Assembly: GCF_900115825.1 (NCBI RefSeq) | Contig: NZ_FOXW01000002.1 | Coordinates: forward strand, 258,770-322,769 | Reading direction: 5' to 3' | Length of the DNA stretch: 64,000 nt | Source: Desemzia incerta | GTDB lineage: Bacteria; Bacillota; Bacilli; Lactobacillales; Carnobacteriaceae | Shown here: in pieces, positions 8,377 through 17,570 of the stretch | Numbering within the stretch: position 1 is the stretch's first letter | Layout: each line of letters starts with the position of its first letter | Program-made: the position numbers and the translations under genes | The notes under the pieces: generated by a model | Seen by the model: only the letters and a program-made list of their open reading frames with translations | Database searches by the model: none | What the model was told of the DNA's origin: nothing

Positions 8377-8654
8377 CATTTCTTATAACAACAATAGCAA
8401 ATTCTCAGCCAACTTTCCTTTCTTTTAGTACATATTGAATAGTATATTTTGGCTGTTATTTTTACAGCAACTAGTTGACATCCTTTAAAATACTGTTTCA
8501 AAATTTATTTTTGTGTCATTTAGGAAAAATCACGCATAAGGTTCCAACTCCATTCCAGGATCATTTTGCTTTCTCCATCAGACTGTTATACTATATAAAA
8601 GAATCTACTGCATGTGTAACTACTGATAAAAATAATGATGAAACGAGTGATTTA

Positions 8655-9584
8655 ATGTCTAATGAAGTCCTGATGGTTTCAAGTCAGACACTGGACGAAA
8701 TGAAAGAACAGTATAAAAACTATTTGAAACCAACCAATCCTCCTGGAAGTGTATTCGCTGCTAAGAAAGGCTCTGTCAACATTACAGCTTACAAATCAGG
8801 AAAAGTGTTGTTTCAGGGAAATCAATCTCAAGAAGAATTTTCTTTATGGGCTTCTAAAGGTACAACAGCACCTAAAAAAAGTTCAGCAAAAAAAGTGGAT
8901 ACTACATTACCTTCTGGCTTCAGTCAATGGTCTGTTTTGGGAAGTGATGAAGTGGGAACAGGCAGTTATTTTGGTCCTTTAACTGTTGTAGCGGCTTATG
9001 TAGATCGGTCTCAATTTGAGCTGTTGAAAGAGTTGGGAGTACGCGACTCTAAGGAAATGACGGATAAAGAAATTTGTCGAGTAGCAAAAGATTTGATTAC
9101 CTTTTTACCGTACAGTTTATTGAATGTTATGCCAGAAAAATACAATCAGATCCAACCTAAAATGTCACAAGGTAAAATGAAAGCCGTATTGCATAACCAA
9201 GCTTTACATCATGTACTGATGAAAATCAGTCCAACAGTACCTGAAGCAATTTTGATTGATCAATTTGAATTACCGTCTACTTATTATAAACATATCCAAG
9301 ATCAAGCCATTCAAGTAAAAGACAAGGTTTATTTCCAAACCAAAGGTGAAAGCCATCATCTAGCAGTAGCCGCAGCCTCGATTATCGCACGTTACGCTTT
9401 TTTAACCGGCTTAGAAGAATTGACAAAAGAAGCTGGGATGAAAATCCCTTCAGGCGCAGGTTCTGCTGCAGATCTAGTCGCTGCAAAATTATTAAAACGC
9501 GGTGGGGTCTCCTTATTAAATAAATATGCTAAATTACATTTTGCAAATACAGATAAAGCTAAAAAAATAGCAGGGTACAACTAA
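8655..9584 (+). CDS. rnhC: ribonuclease HIII
   Basis: 309 residues from the chosen start, the usual RNase HIII length. The N-terminal TBP-like substrate-binding domain (about 1-80, with GSVNITAYKSGKVLFQG) is followed by the RNase H2-type catalytic domain. The active-site pattern is DEVGTG near residue 97, a central IDQFEL Asp near 201, and GESHHLAVAAAS near 225. It removes RNA from RNA/DNA hybrids. The frame is open 60 codons upstream, but homologues begin at the MSNEVLMVSSQTLDEM segment. The ribosome binding site there is weak. It converges on pheT with a shared terminator. Confidence 0.93.
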   Translation: MSNEVLMVSSQTLDEMKEQYKNYLKPTNPPGSVFAAKKGSVNITAYKSGKVLFQGNQSQEEFSLWASKGTTAPKKSSAKKVDTTLPSGFSQWSVLGSDEVGTGSYFGPLTVVAAYVDRSQFELLKELGVRDSKEMTDKEICRVAKDLITFLPYSLLNVMPEKYNQIQPKMSQGKMKAVLHNQALHHVLMKISPTVPEAILIDQFELPSTYYKHIQDQAIQVKDKVYFQTKGESHHLAVAAASIIARYAFLTGLEELTKEAGMKIPSGAGSAADLVAAKLLKRGGVSLLNKYAKLHFANTDKAKKIAGYN

Positions 9585-9588
9585 AAAA

Positions 9589-9618
9589 GGTCAAACAGGA
9601 AATTATTCCTGTTTGACC
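9589..9618. terminator. bidirectional terminator between rnhC and pheT
   Basis: A perfect 13-bp stem (GGTCAAACAGGAA/TTCCTGTTTGACC) with a 3-base loop, an A run on the left and a T run on the right. It serves both convergent genes. Confidence 0.9.
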
Positions 9619-9631
9619 TTTTACGATTCTC

Positions 9632-12049
9632 TTAACGAATTTCTGCATTCAGTTGAGTGACAATCGCTTCCTTCACTTCTTCAAAAGCTTTTGTAACTTC
9701 TTCCTCTTGCAATGTTGCTTCTGGGTTTAAATAAGCTAAAGTATATGCCATTGATTTTTTGCCAGGAGCAATATGCTCTCCTTGATAAAGGTCGAATAAT
9801 CTGACATGTTTCAAGTATTTTCCACCTTTTTCAAGAATAACATCTACGATTTGCTGGTTTGTCACTGTATCGTCTACCAATAAAGCGACATCTCGTGTCA
9901 TGCCAGGATACTTAGGAATTCCACGATACACCGTAGCTTCTTTTTCTGCTTGGACAATCGCATCTAAATTCAGTTCAAAAGCGTACGTTTCATTAATGTC
10001 CAACTCTTTTGCGGTTACAGGATGAATTTGTCCTATAAATCCAATTTCTTCCCCGTTCAACAAGATAGTTGCTGTACGTCCAGGGTGCATATCTGATCGA
10101 TTGGTATCTTGTTGGTACTCAACTTCTCCAACCAATCCATAAGTGGTCATTAATTCTCCTAAAATACCTTTTAAAACGTAGAAATCAACTTCTTCTCCTT
10201 CACCTTGCCAGTCTTTCTCACCTAGTGAACCAGTTATGACACCCGCCAAATGTTCTTCTTCGATTGGCAAAGTTTGAGTTGGGTCTTTGTAGAATACTCG
10301 TCCAGTTTCGTAAAGAGCTGCATGTTGATTATTGTGTGACAAATTGTATTGTACATCATCCAATAAACCGCTGATCAGATTCATTCGCAAAGTACTTCGT
10401 TCTTCACTCATCGGCATTTCCAATTGAGTCATGTCACTTTCTCTCATCATAAAGCGGCTGGCTTTTTCAGGTGTAGTCAACACATAGCTGATTGCCTGAG
10501 CTAAGCCTGCATCTTCTAAGAAACGTCTTGTGTGACGTACCAAACGTTGTTTTGTTGTCAATCCGCCAGGAAGCGATTCTGTTGTAGGAAGCGTTGAAGG
10601 TAATCGGTCGTACCCGTAAATACGAGCAACTTCCTCAATTAAATCTGCCTCAATATGAATATCCCAACGTCTAGGAGGTACTACTACTGTTACCTCTTCA
10701 TTTGAAATGGTCACGCCGAAACCTAATTGATGGAAAATCTTTTCGATTTCTTCTGCAGAAATAGCTGTTCCTAGTGATCGATTTATTTTTCCAAGGGTAG
10801 TCTTGACTACACTATCTTTTACTTCTGCTGTATCTACAGAAGCAACGCCGGAAACAACCGTCCCTTCTCCGAGCTCTGCCATCAATGCTGCAGCATGCTC
10901 ACTAGCTTGTTGCAATGTTGCAAGATTGATCCCTTTTTCAAAACGAGAACTAGACTCACTGCGCAAGTTTAACTCTTTAGCTGTTTTACGAACCGAGATC
11001 GGTTCAAATAAAGCCGCTTCTAGAGCAACTGTTACCGTATCATCTGTGATGTGTGAATCCAATCCGCCCATGACTCCTGCTAACGCTACAGGCTTTTGAC
11101 CGTCAGTGATAACAATATTGTTTGAAGTCAATGTACGCTCTTCTTCATCTAAAGTAACCAATTCTTCATTTTCTTTTGCACGACGAACTAAAATTTCTTT
11201 TGAATTTAATTGGTCATAGTCAAACGCATGTAATGGTTGACCGTATTCTAATAAAATATAGTTTGTGATATCTACAATATTATTTAAAGGACGAATGCCT
11301 GCATTCATTAATTTAGTTTGCAGCCACATTGGGCTTTCTTTTACTTTGATATCTTTGATTACACGTATCGTATAGATCGGCGCATCTGTGGTATCTTCAA
11401 CGGATACAGACATGTAGTCTTCAACTTTATCCGTTGAGTCCTCTGTAAGGACCACTTCTTTAAAGCTTGGTTCAAGATCATATACAGCAGCTACTTCATG
11501 AGCTACTCCACGCATACTTAACGCATCTGCTCTATTTGCAGTAACCGATAAATCTAAAATCGCATCATCCATCGCTAAATAAGAGAATACTTCTTCGCCT
11601 GGAACTGCATCTTCTGGAAGAACATAGATTCCGTCAGCGTATTTTTTAGGAATCACTTTATCTGAGTACCCTAATTCTTCTAATGAACAGACCATTCCAT
11701 TTGATACTTCTCCACGCATTTTGCTTTTTTTGATTTTTTTATTTCCTGTTATACGTGAACCCGGTAAAGCGACAATGATTTTTTGCCCAGCCGCAATATT
11801 AGGCGCTCCACAGACGATTTGAGAAGGTTCTTCTTCTCCAATATCTACTTGGCAAATATGCAAATGGTCTGAATCTGGGTGGTCTACTACAGATAAAGCA
11901 TGACCTACCACGATTTTTTTCAATCCTTCTTGAGGAATCGTAACATCTTCTACTTCAATACCGGTACGGCTTAGTTTTTCTGCCAATTCTTCCGGAGTGA
12001 TTGAATCTAAGTTTAAATATTCTGATAACCATTTATAGGATACGTTCAT
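9632..12049 (-). CDS. pheT: phenylalanyl-tRNA synthetase beta subunit
   Basis: 805 residues, full length for PheT. Order: EMAP/tRNA-binding-like domain (about 40-150), B3/4 editing region (210-380), B5 domain (400-475), catalytic-like core (480-690) and C-terminal FDX-ACB anticodon-binding domain (about 710-805, with [20 protein letters not shown]). It pairs with PheS as an alpha2beta2 enzyme charging tRNA-Phe. It starts 4 bases after pheS with AAGGAG upstream, so the two are translated from one T-box-controlled message. Confidence 0.97.
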   Translation of the reverse strand: MNVSYKWLSEYLNLDSITPEELAEKLSRTGIEVEDVTIPQEGLKKIVVGHALSVVDHPDSDHLHICQVDIGEEEPSQIVCGAPNIAAGQKIIVALPGSRITGNKKIKKSKMRGEVSNGMVCSLEELGYSDKVIPKKYADGIYVLPEDAVPGEEVFSYLAMDDAILDLSVTANRADALSMRGVAHEVAAVYDLEPSFKEVVLTEDSTDKVEDYMSVSVEDTTDAPIYTIRVIKDIKVKESPMWLQTKLMNAGIRPLNNIVDITNYILLEYGQPLHAFDYDQLNSKEILVRRAKENEELVTLDEEERTLTSNNIVITDGQKPVALAGVMGGLDSHITDDTVTVALEAALFEPISVRKTAKELNLRSESSSRFEKGINLATLQQASEHAAALMAELGEGTVVSGVASVDTAEVKDSVVKTTLGKINRSLGTAISAEEIEKIFHQLGFGVTISNEEVTVVVPPRRWDIHIEADLIEEVARIYGYDRLPSTLPTTESLPGGLTTKQRLVRHTRRFLEDAGLAQAISYVLTTPEKASRFMMRESDMTQLEMPMSEERSTLRMNLISGLLDDVQYNLSHNNQHAALYETGRVFYKDPTQTLPIEEEHLAGVITGSLGEKDWQGEGEEVDFYVLKGILGELMTTYGLVGEVEYQQDTNRSDMHPGRTATILLNGEEIGFIGQIHPVTAKELDINETYAFELNLDAIVQAEKEATVYRGIPKYPGMTRDVALLVDDTVTNQQIVDVILEKGGKYLKHVRLFDLYQGEHIAPGKKSMAYTLAYLNPEATLQEEEVTKAFEEVKEAIVTQLNAEIR

Positions 12050-12053
12050 GTTT

Positions 12054-13100
12054 CTACTCCTTTACCTTGAATTGATTTAAGAATCGCAAATCATTTTGAT
12101 AGAAATGGCGAATATCATCAATTCCATATTTTAACATCGCTACTCTCTCTGGTCCTAAACCAAAAGCAAATCCGCTATAGCGTGAAGAGTCGATACCCGA
12201 CATTTCCAGTACATTTGGATGAACCATTCCGCCACCTAAGATTTCGATCCAGCCAGTATGCTTACACACGTTACAGCCTTGTCCGCCGCATTTGAAACAG
12301 CTCACATCGATCTCAACAGAAGGTTCTGTAAATGGGAAGTAGCTTGGACGCAAGCGGATTTCTCTGTCTGCACCAAACAATTTTTTCGCAAAAACATTCA
12401 ACGTTCCTTTTAAATCAGCCATGCTCACTTCTTCAGCAATGACAAGTCCTTCAATTTGGTTGAATTGATGAGAATGAGTCGCGTCATCGCTGTCTCTTCG
12501 GTAAACTTTACCAGGACTCACCATTTTTAACGGCCCTTTTGAAAAATCATGCTTATCCATTGTACGAGCTTGTACAGGAGAAGTATGAGTTCTTAGTAAA
12601 ACTTCGTCTGTAATGTAGAACGTATCTTGCATGTCTCGTGCCGGATGATCTTTCGGCAAGTTCATGCGTTCGAAGTTGTAATTGTCTTCTTCTACTTCAG
12701 GTCCTTCGATGACTTGGTAACCCATCGTCATAAATAAATCTTCAATCTCTTCCATAATTTGTGTCAACACATGGCTTTGACCTTTAGCGACCTTTTTGCC
12801 AGGCAATGTAACATCAATCGTTTCTTCTAGTAATGCTTGGCGTATCGCTTCAGCTTCCAAAGTCTCTTTTTGTTCATCCAATGCAGCTTGGATAGCATCG
12901 CGAACCACATTTGCTAAAGCTCCGATTACGGGACGCTCAGTAGGATCTAGATCTTTCATTCCTCTTAATACTTCAGTGATCGAACCTTTTTTCCCAAGGT
13001 ATAACACACGAACATGGTCCAACGTTTTTAAATCATTCGCTGCTTGAATTTCATTCAACGCTTCTGTTTGCAACGATTCAAGTTTCGTTTTTATTTCCAT
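12054..13100 (-). CDS. pheS: phenylalanyl-tRNA synthetase alpha subunit
   Basis: 348 residues. The N-terminal coiled coil (about 1-85) is followed by the class II catalytic core, with motif 2 around FNQIEG near residue 214 and motif 3 around [14 protein letters not shown] near 313. A CxxC-type cluster in [16 protein letters not shown] is usual for bacterial PheS. The frame extends upstream, but AGGAG lies just before the ATG at 13100, and the start [11 protein letters not shown] matches the family. It is first in the pheST operon behind the Phe T-box. Confidence 0.97.
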   Translation of the reverse strand: MEIKTKLESLQTEALNEIQAANDLKTLDHVRVLYLGKKGSITEVLRGMKDLDPTERPVIGALANVVRDAIQAALDEQKETLEAEAIRQALLEETIDVTLPGKKVAKGQSHVLTQIMEEIEDLFMTMGYQVIEGPEVEEDNYNFERMNLPKDHPARDMQDTFYITDEVLLRTHTSPVQARTMDKHDFSKGPLKMVSPGKVYRRDSDDATHSHQFNQIEGLVIAEEVSMADLKGTLNVFAKKLFGADREIRLRPSYFPFTEPSVEIDVSCFKCGGQGCNVCKHTGWIEILGGGMVHPNVLEMSGIDSSRYSGFAFGLGPERVAMLKYGIDDIRHFYQNDLRFLNQFKVKE

Positions 13101-13137
13101 TTTTCTGCTCCTATCTATTTCTCTTTTTTGAACACAC

Positions 13138-13400
13138 AAAAAGCCCCATCCCTATAAAAGGGACGAGGCTCATATTCGCGGTACCACCCTAGTTTAAGTC
13201 TTTAAGACTTACACTCAACTGCATAACGGCGCATACCGGAACTTTTTTCATTACAAGTTTAGTAAATCCCAAAGTCAACTCAGGAAGTGAACTTCATTTG
13301 AGTATTCATACAAATGCTTTCAGCCAGGGACATTTGCTCTCTTAAAAAATTCCTCAAATTACTCTTTTCCTTCATCGTTTCTGATCTATATTCAATTCTT
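13138..13400 (-). promoter_or_regulatory. T-box leader of pheST (Phe specifier)
   Basis: The T-box core GGGTGGTACCGCG lies at about 13177-13189 on the minus strand. It is followed by a terminator (13138-13172, GAGCCTCGTCCC paired with GGGATGGGGC and a T run). Upstream are the stem I AGAGAGC motif and a specifier loop with the codon TTC (13289-13291) in the context GAAG-TTC-AC. Uncharged tRNA-Phe is expected to pair there and favour the antiterminator, turning pheST on. Confidence 0.93.
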
Positions 13401-13472
13401 ATTTAGTTTAACTGAACTCTGATACTTACGTCAAGCGTATTTAGAGGATTAATTGCAGTCTTCAGCTGAGAC

Positions 13473-13820
13473 TCATTTGTCGGCCCATAATTGGACTTCG
13501 TTCATAACGCCTTTAAAAGCATTCCCTTTGTCAGTTAATGCATAAGCTACACGCATGGTTGCATCTGGATCAACTGTACGCATAACGATACCTTCTTTTT
13601 CCAATTCTTTCAAACGCTCCACTAATACTCGGTCACTCACTTCTGGAATAGCAGAAGCAATATCTTTGAAACGACGAGGACCATCTAATAATACATCGAT
13701 GATAAGACCAATCCATTTTTTCCCCAATAATGCAAATGTGCGTTCAAATTTAGGGCAGATCATTTTTTGTCTTGATTCGCAGTCGATTTGTTGTTGATTT
13801 TTTTCATTAACGGTAATCAT
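13473..13820 (-). CDS. HxlR-type winged-helix regulator
   Basis: 115 residues with the HxlR family pattern: a leading Cys region (MICPKFERTFALLGKKW), a winged helix (GPRRFKDIASAIPEVSDRVLVERLKELEKEGIV) and a short C-terminal dimer helix. These regulators often sense oxidants or aldehydes through the N-terminal Cys. The frame has a GTG three codons upstream, but that GTG is part of the ribosome binding site (AGAGGTG), so I take the ATG at 13820. Its target is not obvious; the neighbours are pheS and an HD protein. AT-rich palindromic sequence around 13840-13870 could be its own operator. Confidence 0.85.
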   Translation of the reverse strand: MITVNEKNQQQIDCESRQKMICPKFERTFALLGKKWIGLIIDVLLDGPRRFKDIASAIPEVSDRVLVERLKELEKEGIVMRTVDPDATMRVAYALTDKGNAFKGVMNEVQLWADK

Positions 13821-13909
13821 ACTTCTCACCTCTTTTTCATATAGTATATCACATATAGTTATTAATAGTAAGTAAACACCTTAAAAATTCTGTGTACTTC
13901 ATCTTAAAT

Positions 13910-13941
13910 ACCCCCATTTAACAGCAAGCAAATGGGAGTAT
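13910..13941 (-). terminator. possible terminator after HD-domain gene
   Basis: An imperfect 11-bp stem (TACCCCCATTT/AAATGGGAGTA) with an 11-base loop directly after the HD-domain gene. The T run on the minus strand is poor (TTTAAG). Confidence 0.5.
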
Positions 13942-13947
13942 CCTTTC

Positions 13948-14496
13948 TTACGAAGACGCATTTGCCAATTTTAATCGATTCCATACATTTTTAGCTTTAT
14001 ATTGGACATTTGTTTTGATTAATTTAGGAAGTGGCGTCAATACTTCTTTCGTAGCACAATATTTATCTACCATTGTCACTATATAACTCTCCTTAAATTT
14101 AGGCAATGTACGAATACATGCTGGAGAAGCCAACCACATATGTTTGACAATGATATCGCATTCCAATTCAGTTAATTCAGTCAATAATTTTGCGTTCTGC
14201 AAAGCAACATGAGGGTGATGAGAAGCATGAGAGTATCCTTCGTAAGCAGCAGCAAAAGATTCTCTGTCTTCATGGAAGAAATCATGCAACAAACCTGCAC
14301 GTGCAATTGATCGGTCATTCAGATTTAATTTTTTAGCGATTTTATAACTCGTGTAAGAGACGCTAAGTGAATGTTCTAATCTCGTAGAGAAATGATGATG
14401 AGTAATAGACTGTAAATTTTGTACTTCTTCACATTGAAGCAAATCTTCAATCAAAGCCATATATTCAGAGTCTAATTTCCAACTAGCATATGTCAT
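13948..14496 (-). CDS. HD-domain protein (putative phosphohydrolase)
   Basis: 182 residues. The metal-binding HD pattern is visible: His in TRLEHSLSV near residue 42, HD in GLLHDFFHED near 71, then HHPHVALQNA near 93 and a later Asp in VDKYCAT near 143. It is a soluble single-domain protein. HD proteins hydrolyse phosphate esters or nucleotides, but the substrate is not deducible. ATG start with AAAGGAAG upstream. It is likely its own unit, with 160 bases separating it from the methyltransferase gene beyond. Confidence 0.8.
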   Translation of the reverse strand: MTYASWKLDSEYMALIEDLLQCEEVQNLQSITHHHFSTRLEHSLSVSYTSYKIAKKLNLNDRSIARAGLLHDFFHEDRESFAAAYEGYSHASHHPHVALQNAKLLTELTELECDIIVKHMWLASPACIRTLPKFKESYIVTMVDKYCATKEVLTPLPKLIKTNVQYKAKNVWNRLKLANASS

Positions 14497-14656
14497 TCAA
14501 GAACTTCCTTTATCTGTTATTGTAGTACTATTTTAGTTGTTTCTTATCATACATGCTTTAAGAGATAAATTAAAGCGAATTCCTTTAGTTTCACTAATTT
14601 TTATCAAAGAATTCTCAATTTTGTCATATTCTGTCATCATTTGAATACATAAACAT

Positions 14657-15412
14657 TCAACGCAAAGAAAACATTAAAATACCTGCTGCCACTGCCACAT
14701 TCAATGATTCTGCCTGACCTTCAATAGGAATGTAGAGATTTTTAGTCGTTTGCTTCAATAATTCTGGATTCATTCCCTTGCCTTCATTCCCCATTACCAA
14801 ACCATATACACCAGGTGCAGCAATCTCTCTATAGGAAACAGCATTTACGTTCAGCTCTGTTCCATAAATAGGAAAATCTGCAGCTTTGAACTTTTCAAAC
14901 CATTCCGTTAATTCTCCTTGATAGACGGGGAAATGGAAATGGCCTCCTTGGGTAGATCGCAAAACTTTACTATTATATAAGTCTACTGTTCCTTTGCCTA
15001 AGACTACTCCACCATAACCTGCTGCATCTGCTGTTCGAATCATCGTTCCAACATTCCCTGGATCTTGGACATTATCTAAAAATAAATACGGCCTCGTAAA
15101 ATCTTCCGGTATGAGCTGATCCTCTTTTTTGATTACTGCGAATATTCCTTGCGGAGATTCTGTATCGCTAAGATAAGCCGCAATTTCTTTAGAGATCAGT
15201 ACCATATTTTCTTGAGGATAATCAGGATACAATTCCTCTTTTACTTCTTGAGAGATCATCATTTCTTGGACAGGGGCTCCATATTGCAGGGCTTCTGAGA
15301 CTAGATGAAAACCTTCAATCAAGTAACTGGCTGAGGTATCTCTTTCCTTTTTTGTGTGCAACTTCTTCCATTTTTTAACGCGTTCGTTTTTTTTAGATAC
15401 TATTTTTTCCAT
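14657..15412 (-). CDS. TrmH/SpoU-family RNA 2'-O-methyltransferase
   Basis: 251 residues. The N-terminal RNA-binding substrate domain is at about 1-95. The SpoU methyltransferase domain follows with the three knot motifs: NPGNVGTMIRTADAAG near residue 118, VMGNEGKGM near 206, and IPIEGQAESLNVAVAAGI near 227. These form the trefoil-knot SAM site. It probably methylates 2'-OH in 23S rRNA like YsgA/RlmB relatives; the exact nucleotide is unknown. GAGGAG precedes the ATG. Neighbouring genes do not suggest an operon. Confidence 0.92.
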   Translation of the reverse strand: MEKIVSKKNERVKKWKKLHTKKERDTSASYLIEGFHLVSEALQYGAPVQEMMISQEVKEELYPDYPQENMVLISKEIAAYLSDTESPQGIFAVIKKEDQLIPEDFTRPYLFLDNVQDPGNVGTMIRTADAAGYGGVVLGKGTVDLYNSKVLRSTQGGHFHFPVYQGELTEWFEKFKAADFPIYGTELNVNAVSYREIAAPGVYGLVMGNEGKGMNPELLKQTTKNLYIPIEGQAESLNVAVAAGILMFSLR

Positions 15413-15519
15413 ACTGCTTTCTCCTCTTTAATGCTTTTACTCACTTTTATTTTAAAGCTTACCTGTTTATTGCTGATCTTCAAGGTGCTTGCTTGGCTTC
15501 TACGTTAGTGTACTAAAAA

Positions 15520-15547
15520 AAGGAGAGGAACAACAGTCCCCCTCCTT
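15520..15547 (-). terminator. terminator of M23 peptidase gene
   Basis: A stem of AAGGAG/CTCCTT extended by inner GG/CC pairs, with a T run on the minus strand. It follows the stop codon by about 27 bases. Confidence 0.75.
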
Positions 15548-15573
15548 CTTTATTTTATTTTTTAGGAAAAGAA

Positions 15574-17034
15574 TTACATGCCTAAATATGGTGCTGGATT
15601 TGTTTGAACTCCATTTTTGTAAACTTCAAAATGCAAATGAACTCCTGTTGAAGAACCACTTGTTCCCATAGTTCCGATTTGTTGACCTTGAGAAACTTTT
15701 TGTCCTACACTTACACGTAAACTTCCTGGTACCATGTGTGCATATAGAGTTGCTAAGCCATTTCCGTGGTCGATTTTCACATACCATCCCCAGCCGCTGT
15801 TGTATTGAGCCTTAACTACTGTACCGCTTTGGGCTGCAACGATTGGGCCGCCACCGCCAAAGTCCATACCCGCATGCAAGATGTTTGCATGTTTGATTGG
15901 GTGGAAACGATATCCGAATTGAGAAGTTGTGTATCCGCCAGATGGGCGAATGAACCCTGAACTAGATTTAGCAGGACTTGAGCTTTTTGACGGCGAACTC
16001 TTAGGAGCACTAGAGCTATTAGAGTTGCTAGAGCTGCTAGAGCTGCTAGAGCTGCTAGAGCTGCTAGAGCTACTAGAGCTACTTGTATTGTTAGAAGAGC
16101 TTGAAGCTTTTGATGAACTAGTTGATTTAGTTGCAACTTTTTCTGCTTCAGCTTTTTTAGCCGCTTCTGCAGCTGCTTTTTCTTCTTCCATTGCTTTACG
16201 TGCCAATGCTTCAAGTTCTTTACGTTCTTTTTCTTCTTGAGCTTTTCGTTCAGCAATAATGCGATCTTGCTCAGCTTTCATTTCAGCACTTAATGTACTT
16301 GTTTTAGCAGCAATCACTTCTTGCTCTTTGATAAACGCATTTTTTTGTTCTTCTGTCATTTCATAATGAGTAGCAACTTCAATGATTTTTTTGTCTAATT
16401 CATCTTTTTGAGCTACAAGAGTATCGCGATTCATTTCGATTTCGCCTTTTAATGTTTCGATAGCTACGCGTTCTGCTTCTGCTTCTGCTTCTTTAGATTC
16501 TAAAGTTTTTTGGTCTTCGATTTGAGCTAGAACGATTTCTTGGTTAGCATCTACAAGTTCATTCACTACACCAATACGTCCTAATAAATCTGAAAGACTT
16601 TCAGCAGAAATGACAATATCGAGTAAATTAGCTGAGTTTCCGTCTGTTTGAACTGCTCGAGCTTGGTTGTCGATTTTTTCTTGTCGTTGAGCAATAAGCA
16701 CTTTTAATTCTTCAATTTCTTTTTGCAATTGAACAACTTTTTCTTCAGCCGCTTTTAATTTTTTTTCTTGTTCAGCAAGCTCACGAACGACTTTATCGAT
16801 TTCTTTTTGCAAGCCGACAACGTCTGCTTCTAATGAAGCTCTTTCTTCTTCCAAAGTTTTCAACGTTTCTTCTTGAACATTAATATTGTTTTGAATGTTT
16901 TGATTTTCGTTTTCTAATCTTTGTTTTTCTTGACGCATTTCTTCTAATGAATCTGCAGATACTGAAGTTGACATCACTACAGGGCTAACAAATAACGATG
17001 CTGCAAGTAAACCGGTAATAAATTTCTTTTTCAA
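15574..17034 (-). CDS. secreted coiled-coil M23 peptidase (PcsB/CwlO-like)
   Basis: 486 residues. Order: signal peptide (LKKKFITGLLAASLFVSP, cleavage near SVSA-DS), long coiled coil (about 30-265), Lys/Ala/Glu-rich segment, serine-rich linker of about 55 residues, and a C-terminal M23 (LytM) domain. HAGMDFG and HLHFEVY carry the zinc-binding His/Asp/His residues. It is likely a division-linked peptidoglycan endopeptidase worked by FtsEX, as CwlO is. The true start is a TTG at 17034 preceded by GGAGGAAACAAA; the longer frame is not credible. A 9-bp tandem repeat encodes much of the linker. Confidence 0.9.
   Translation of the reverse strand: MKKKFITGLLAASLFVSPVVMSTSVSADSLEEMRQEKQRLENENQNIQNNINVQEETLKTLEEERASLEADVVGLQKEIDKVVRELAEQEKKLKAAEEKVVQLQKEIEELKVLIAQRQEKIDNQARAVQTDGNSANLLDIVISAESLSDLLGRIGVVNELVDANQEIVLAQIEDQKTLESKEAEAEAERVAIETLKGEIEMNRDTLVAQKDELDKKIIEVATHYEMTEEQKNAFIKEQEVIAAKTSTLSAEMKAEQDRIIAERKAQEEKERKELEALARKAMEEEKAAAEAAKKAEAEKVATKSTSSSKASSSSNNTSSSSSSSSSSSSSSSSSSSNSNSSSAPKSSPSKSSSPAKSSSGFIRPSGGYTTSQFGYRFHPIKHANILHAGMDFGGGGPIVAAQSGTVVKAQYNSGWGWYVKIDHGNGLATLYAHMVPGSLRVSVGQKVSQGQQIGTMGTSGSSTGVHLHFEVYKNGVQTNPAPYLGM
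16022..16084. repeat. 9-bp tandem repeat in serine linker
   Basis: Seven copies of a 9-base unit (GAGCTGCTA on the plus strand, read as three Ser codons on the minus strand). The four middle copies (16031-16066) are identical. Because the unit is three codons, copy-number change would alter linker length without a frameshift. Confidence 0.9.
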
Positions 17035-17473
17035 TTTGTTTCCTCCATCAATCTTTTCGTTTTTAGTAAATCTCATAGTTTAAAGTTTAGTAAATCATTA
17101 GGTGTTTTTTTCGCTAATGAAAATATAGCACATAAAAAAGGTTGAAAGATTTTAGTTGTGTAACAAAACTCGCGAATTATTACGAAACGATTACCGAAAG
17201 CGTTTCCATAATTTTTCGCTTTAAATAACGCTGATTTGGCGCGGAAAGTTCAAAATTTGTTCATTTTCGTTCTTGTCATTAAAACCGCTTTCAAATACAT
17301 TTGTTTCCCTGATTTAACAGCCTTAAAGAAGTTATTTATTAAGAAAAGCTTATGATATTAAGGGTTATTTTATAAAATGTTTAACTAAAAGTTAGTCAAA
17401 AAGTGTTCAAAAGTTACAACGTTTATTTTAATCAGATTCTCATTAAAGTGTGGTTCATCATAAAGTTACGCAA
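17035..17473. other. long upstream region of the M23 gene
   Basis: About 440 AT-rich bases between the M23 gene start and the gcvPB terminator. It must hold the M23 promoter. A catabolite-like site is listed separately. I looked for paired WalR-type boxes (TGTWAH spaced by 5) and found no clean pair. Confidence 0.5.
17195..17208. promoter_or_regulatory. possible CcpA (cre) site
   Basis: CGAAAGCGTTTCCA matches 12 of 14 positions of the cre consensus TGWAANCGNTNWCA. It lies about 160 bases upstream of the M23 gene start. Prediction only. Confidence 0.35.
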
Positions 17474-17510
17474 AAAAAATGACTACTCATCAAATAAGTA
17501 GTCATTTTTT
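17474..17510. terminator. gcv operon terminator
   Basis: Arms AAAAAATGACTACT/AGTAGTCATTTTTT (14 bp) with a 9-base loop, 60 bases after the gcvPB stop. It can work on both strands. Confidence 0.88.
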
Positions 17511-17570
17511 GTTCTGTAAATAATAAAAAATCAACTGTATAAATAGAAAACTTAGTTTACAGAAAAACTT

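Larger units (their letters stand above)
7846..8654. other. gene-free structured interval before rnhC
   Basis: About 809 bases without a convincing protein gene. It contains an orphan bidirectional terminator at 7984-8016, a long nested inverted repeat at 8087-8250 and a second large hairpin at 8254-8376, all listed separately. A plus-strand frame runs from 8475 into rnhC, but its first 60 codons do not resemble RNase HIII. A TTGCTT/TATACT pair near 8578-8605 may be the rnhC promoter. Confidence 0.6.

Noticed and set aside
8475..8654. Sixty-codon N-terminal extension of RNase HIII
   Set aside because: The segment does not resemble the family and homologues start at residue 61 of that frame.
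16022..16084. Short direct repeats that could suggest a CRISPR array
   Set aside because: The unit is only 9 bp without spacers and lies inside a coding region.
15929..16240. Plus-strand Leu-rich open frame opposite the serine linker
   Set aside because: It is the antisense reading of the Ser-codon repeat in the M23 gene, with no ribosome binding site.
17035..17473. WalR boxes before the M23 gene
   Set aside because: No pair of TGTWAH motifs with the right spacing was found.
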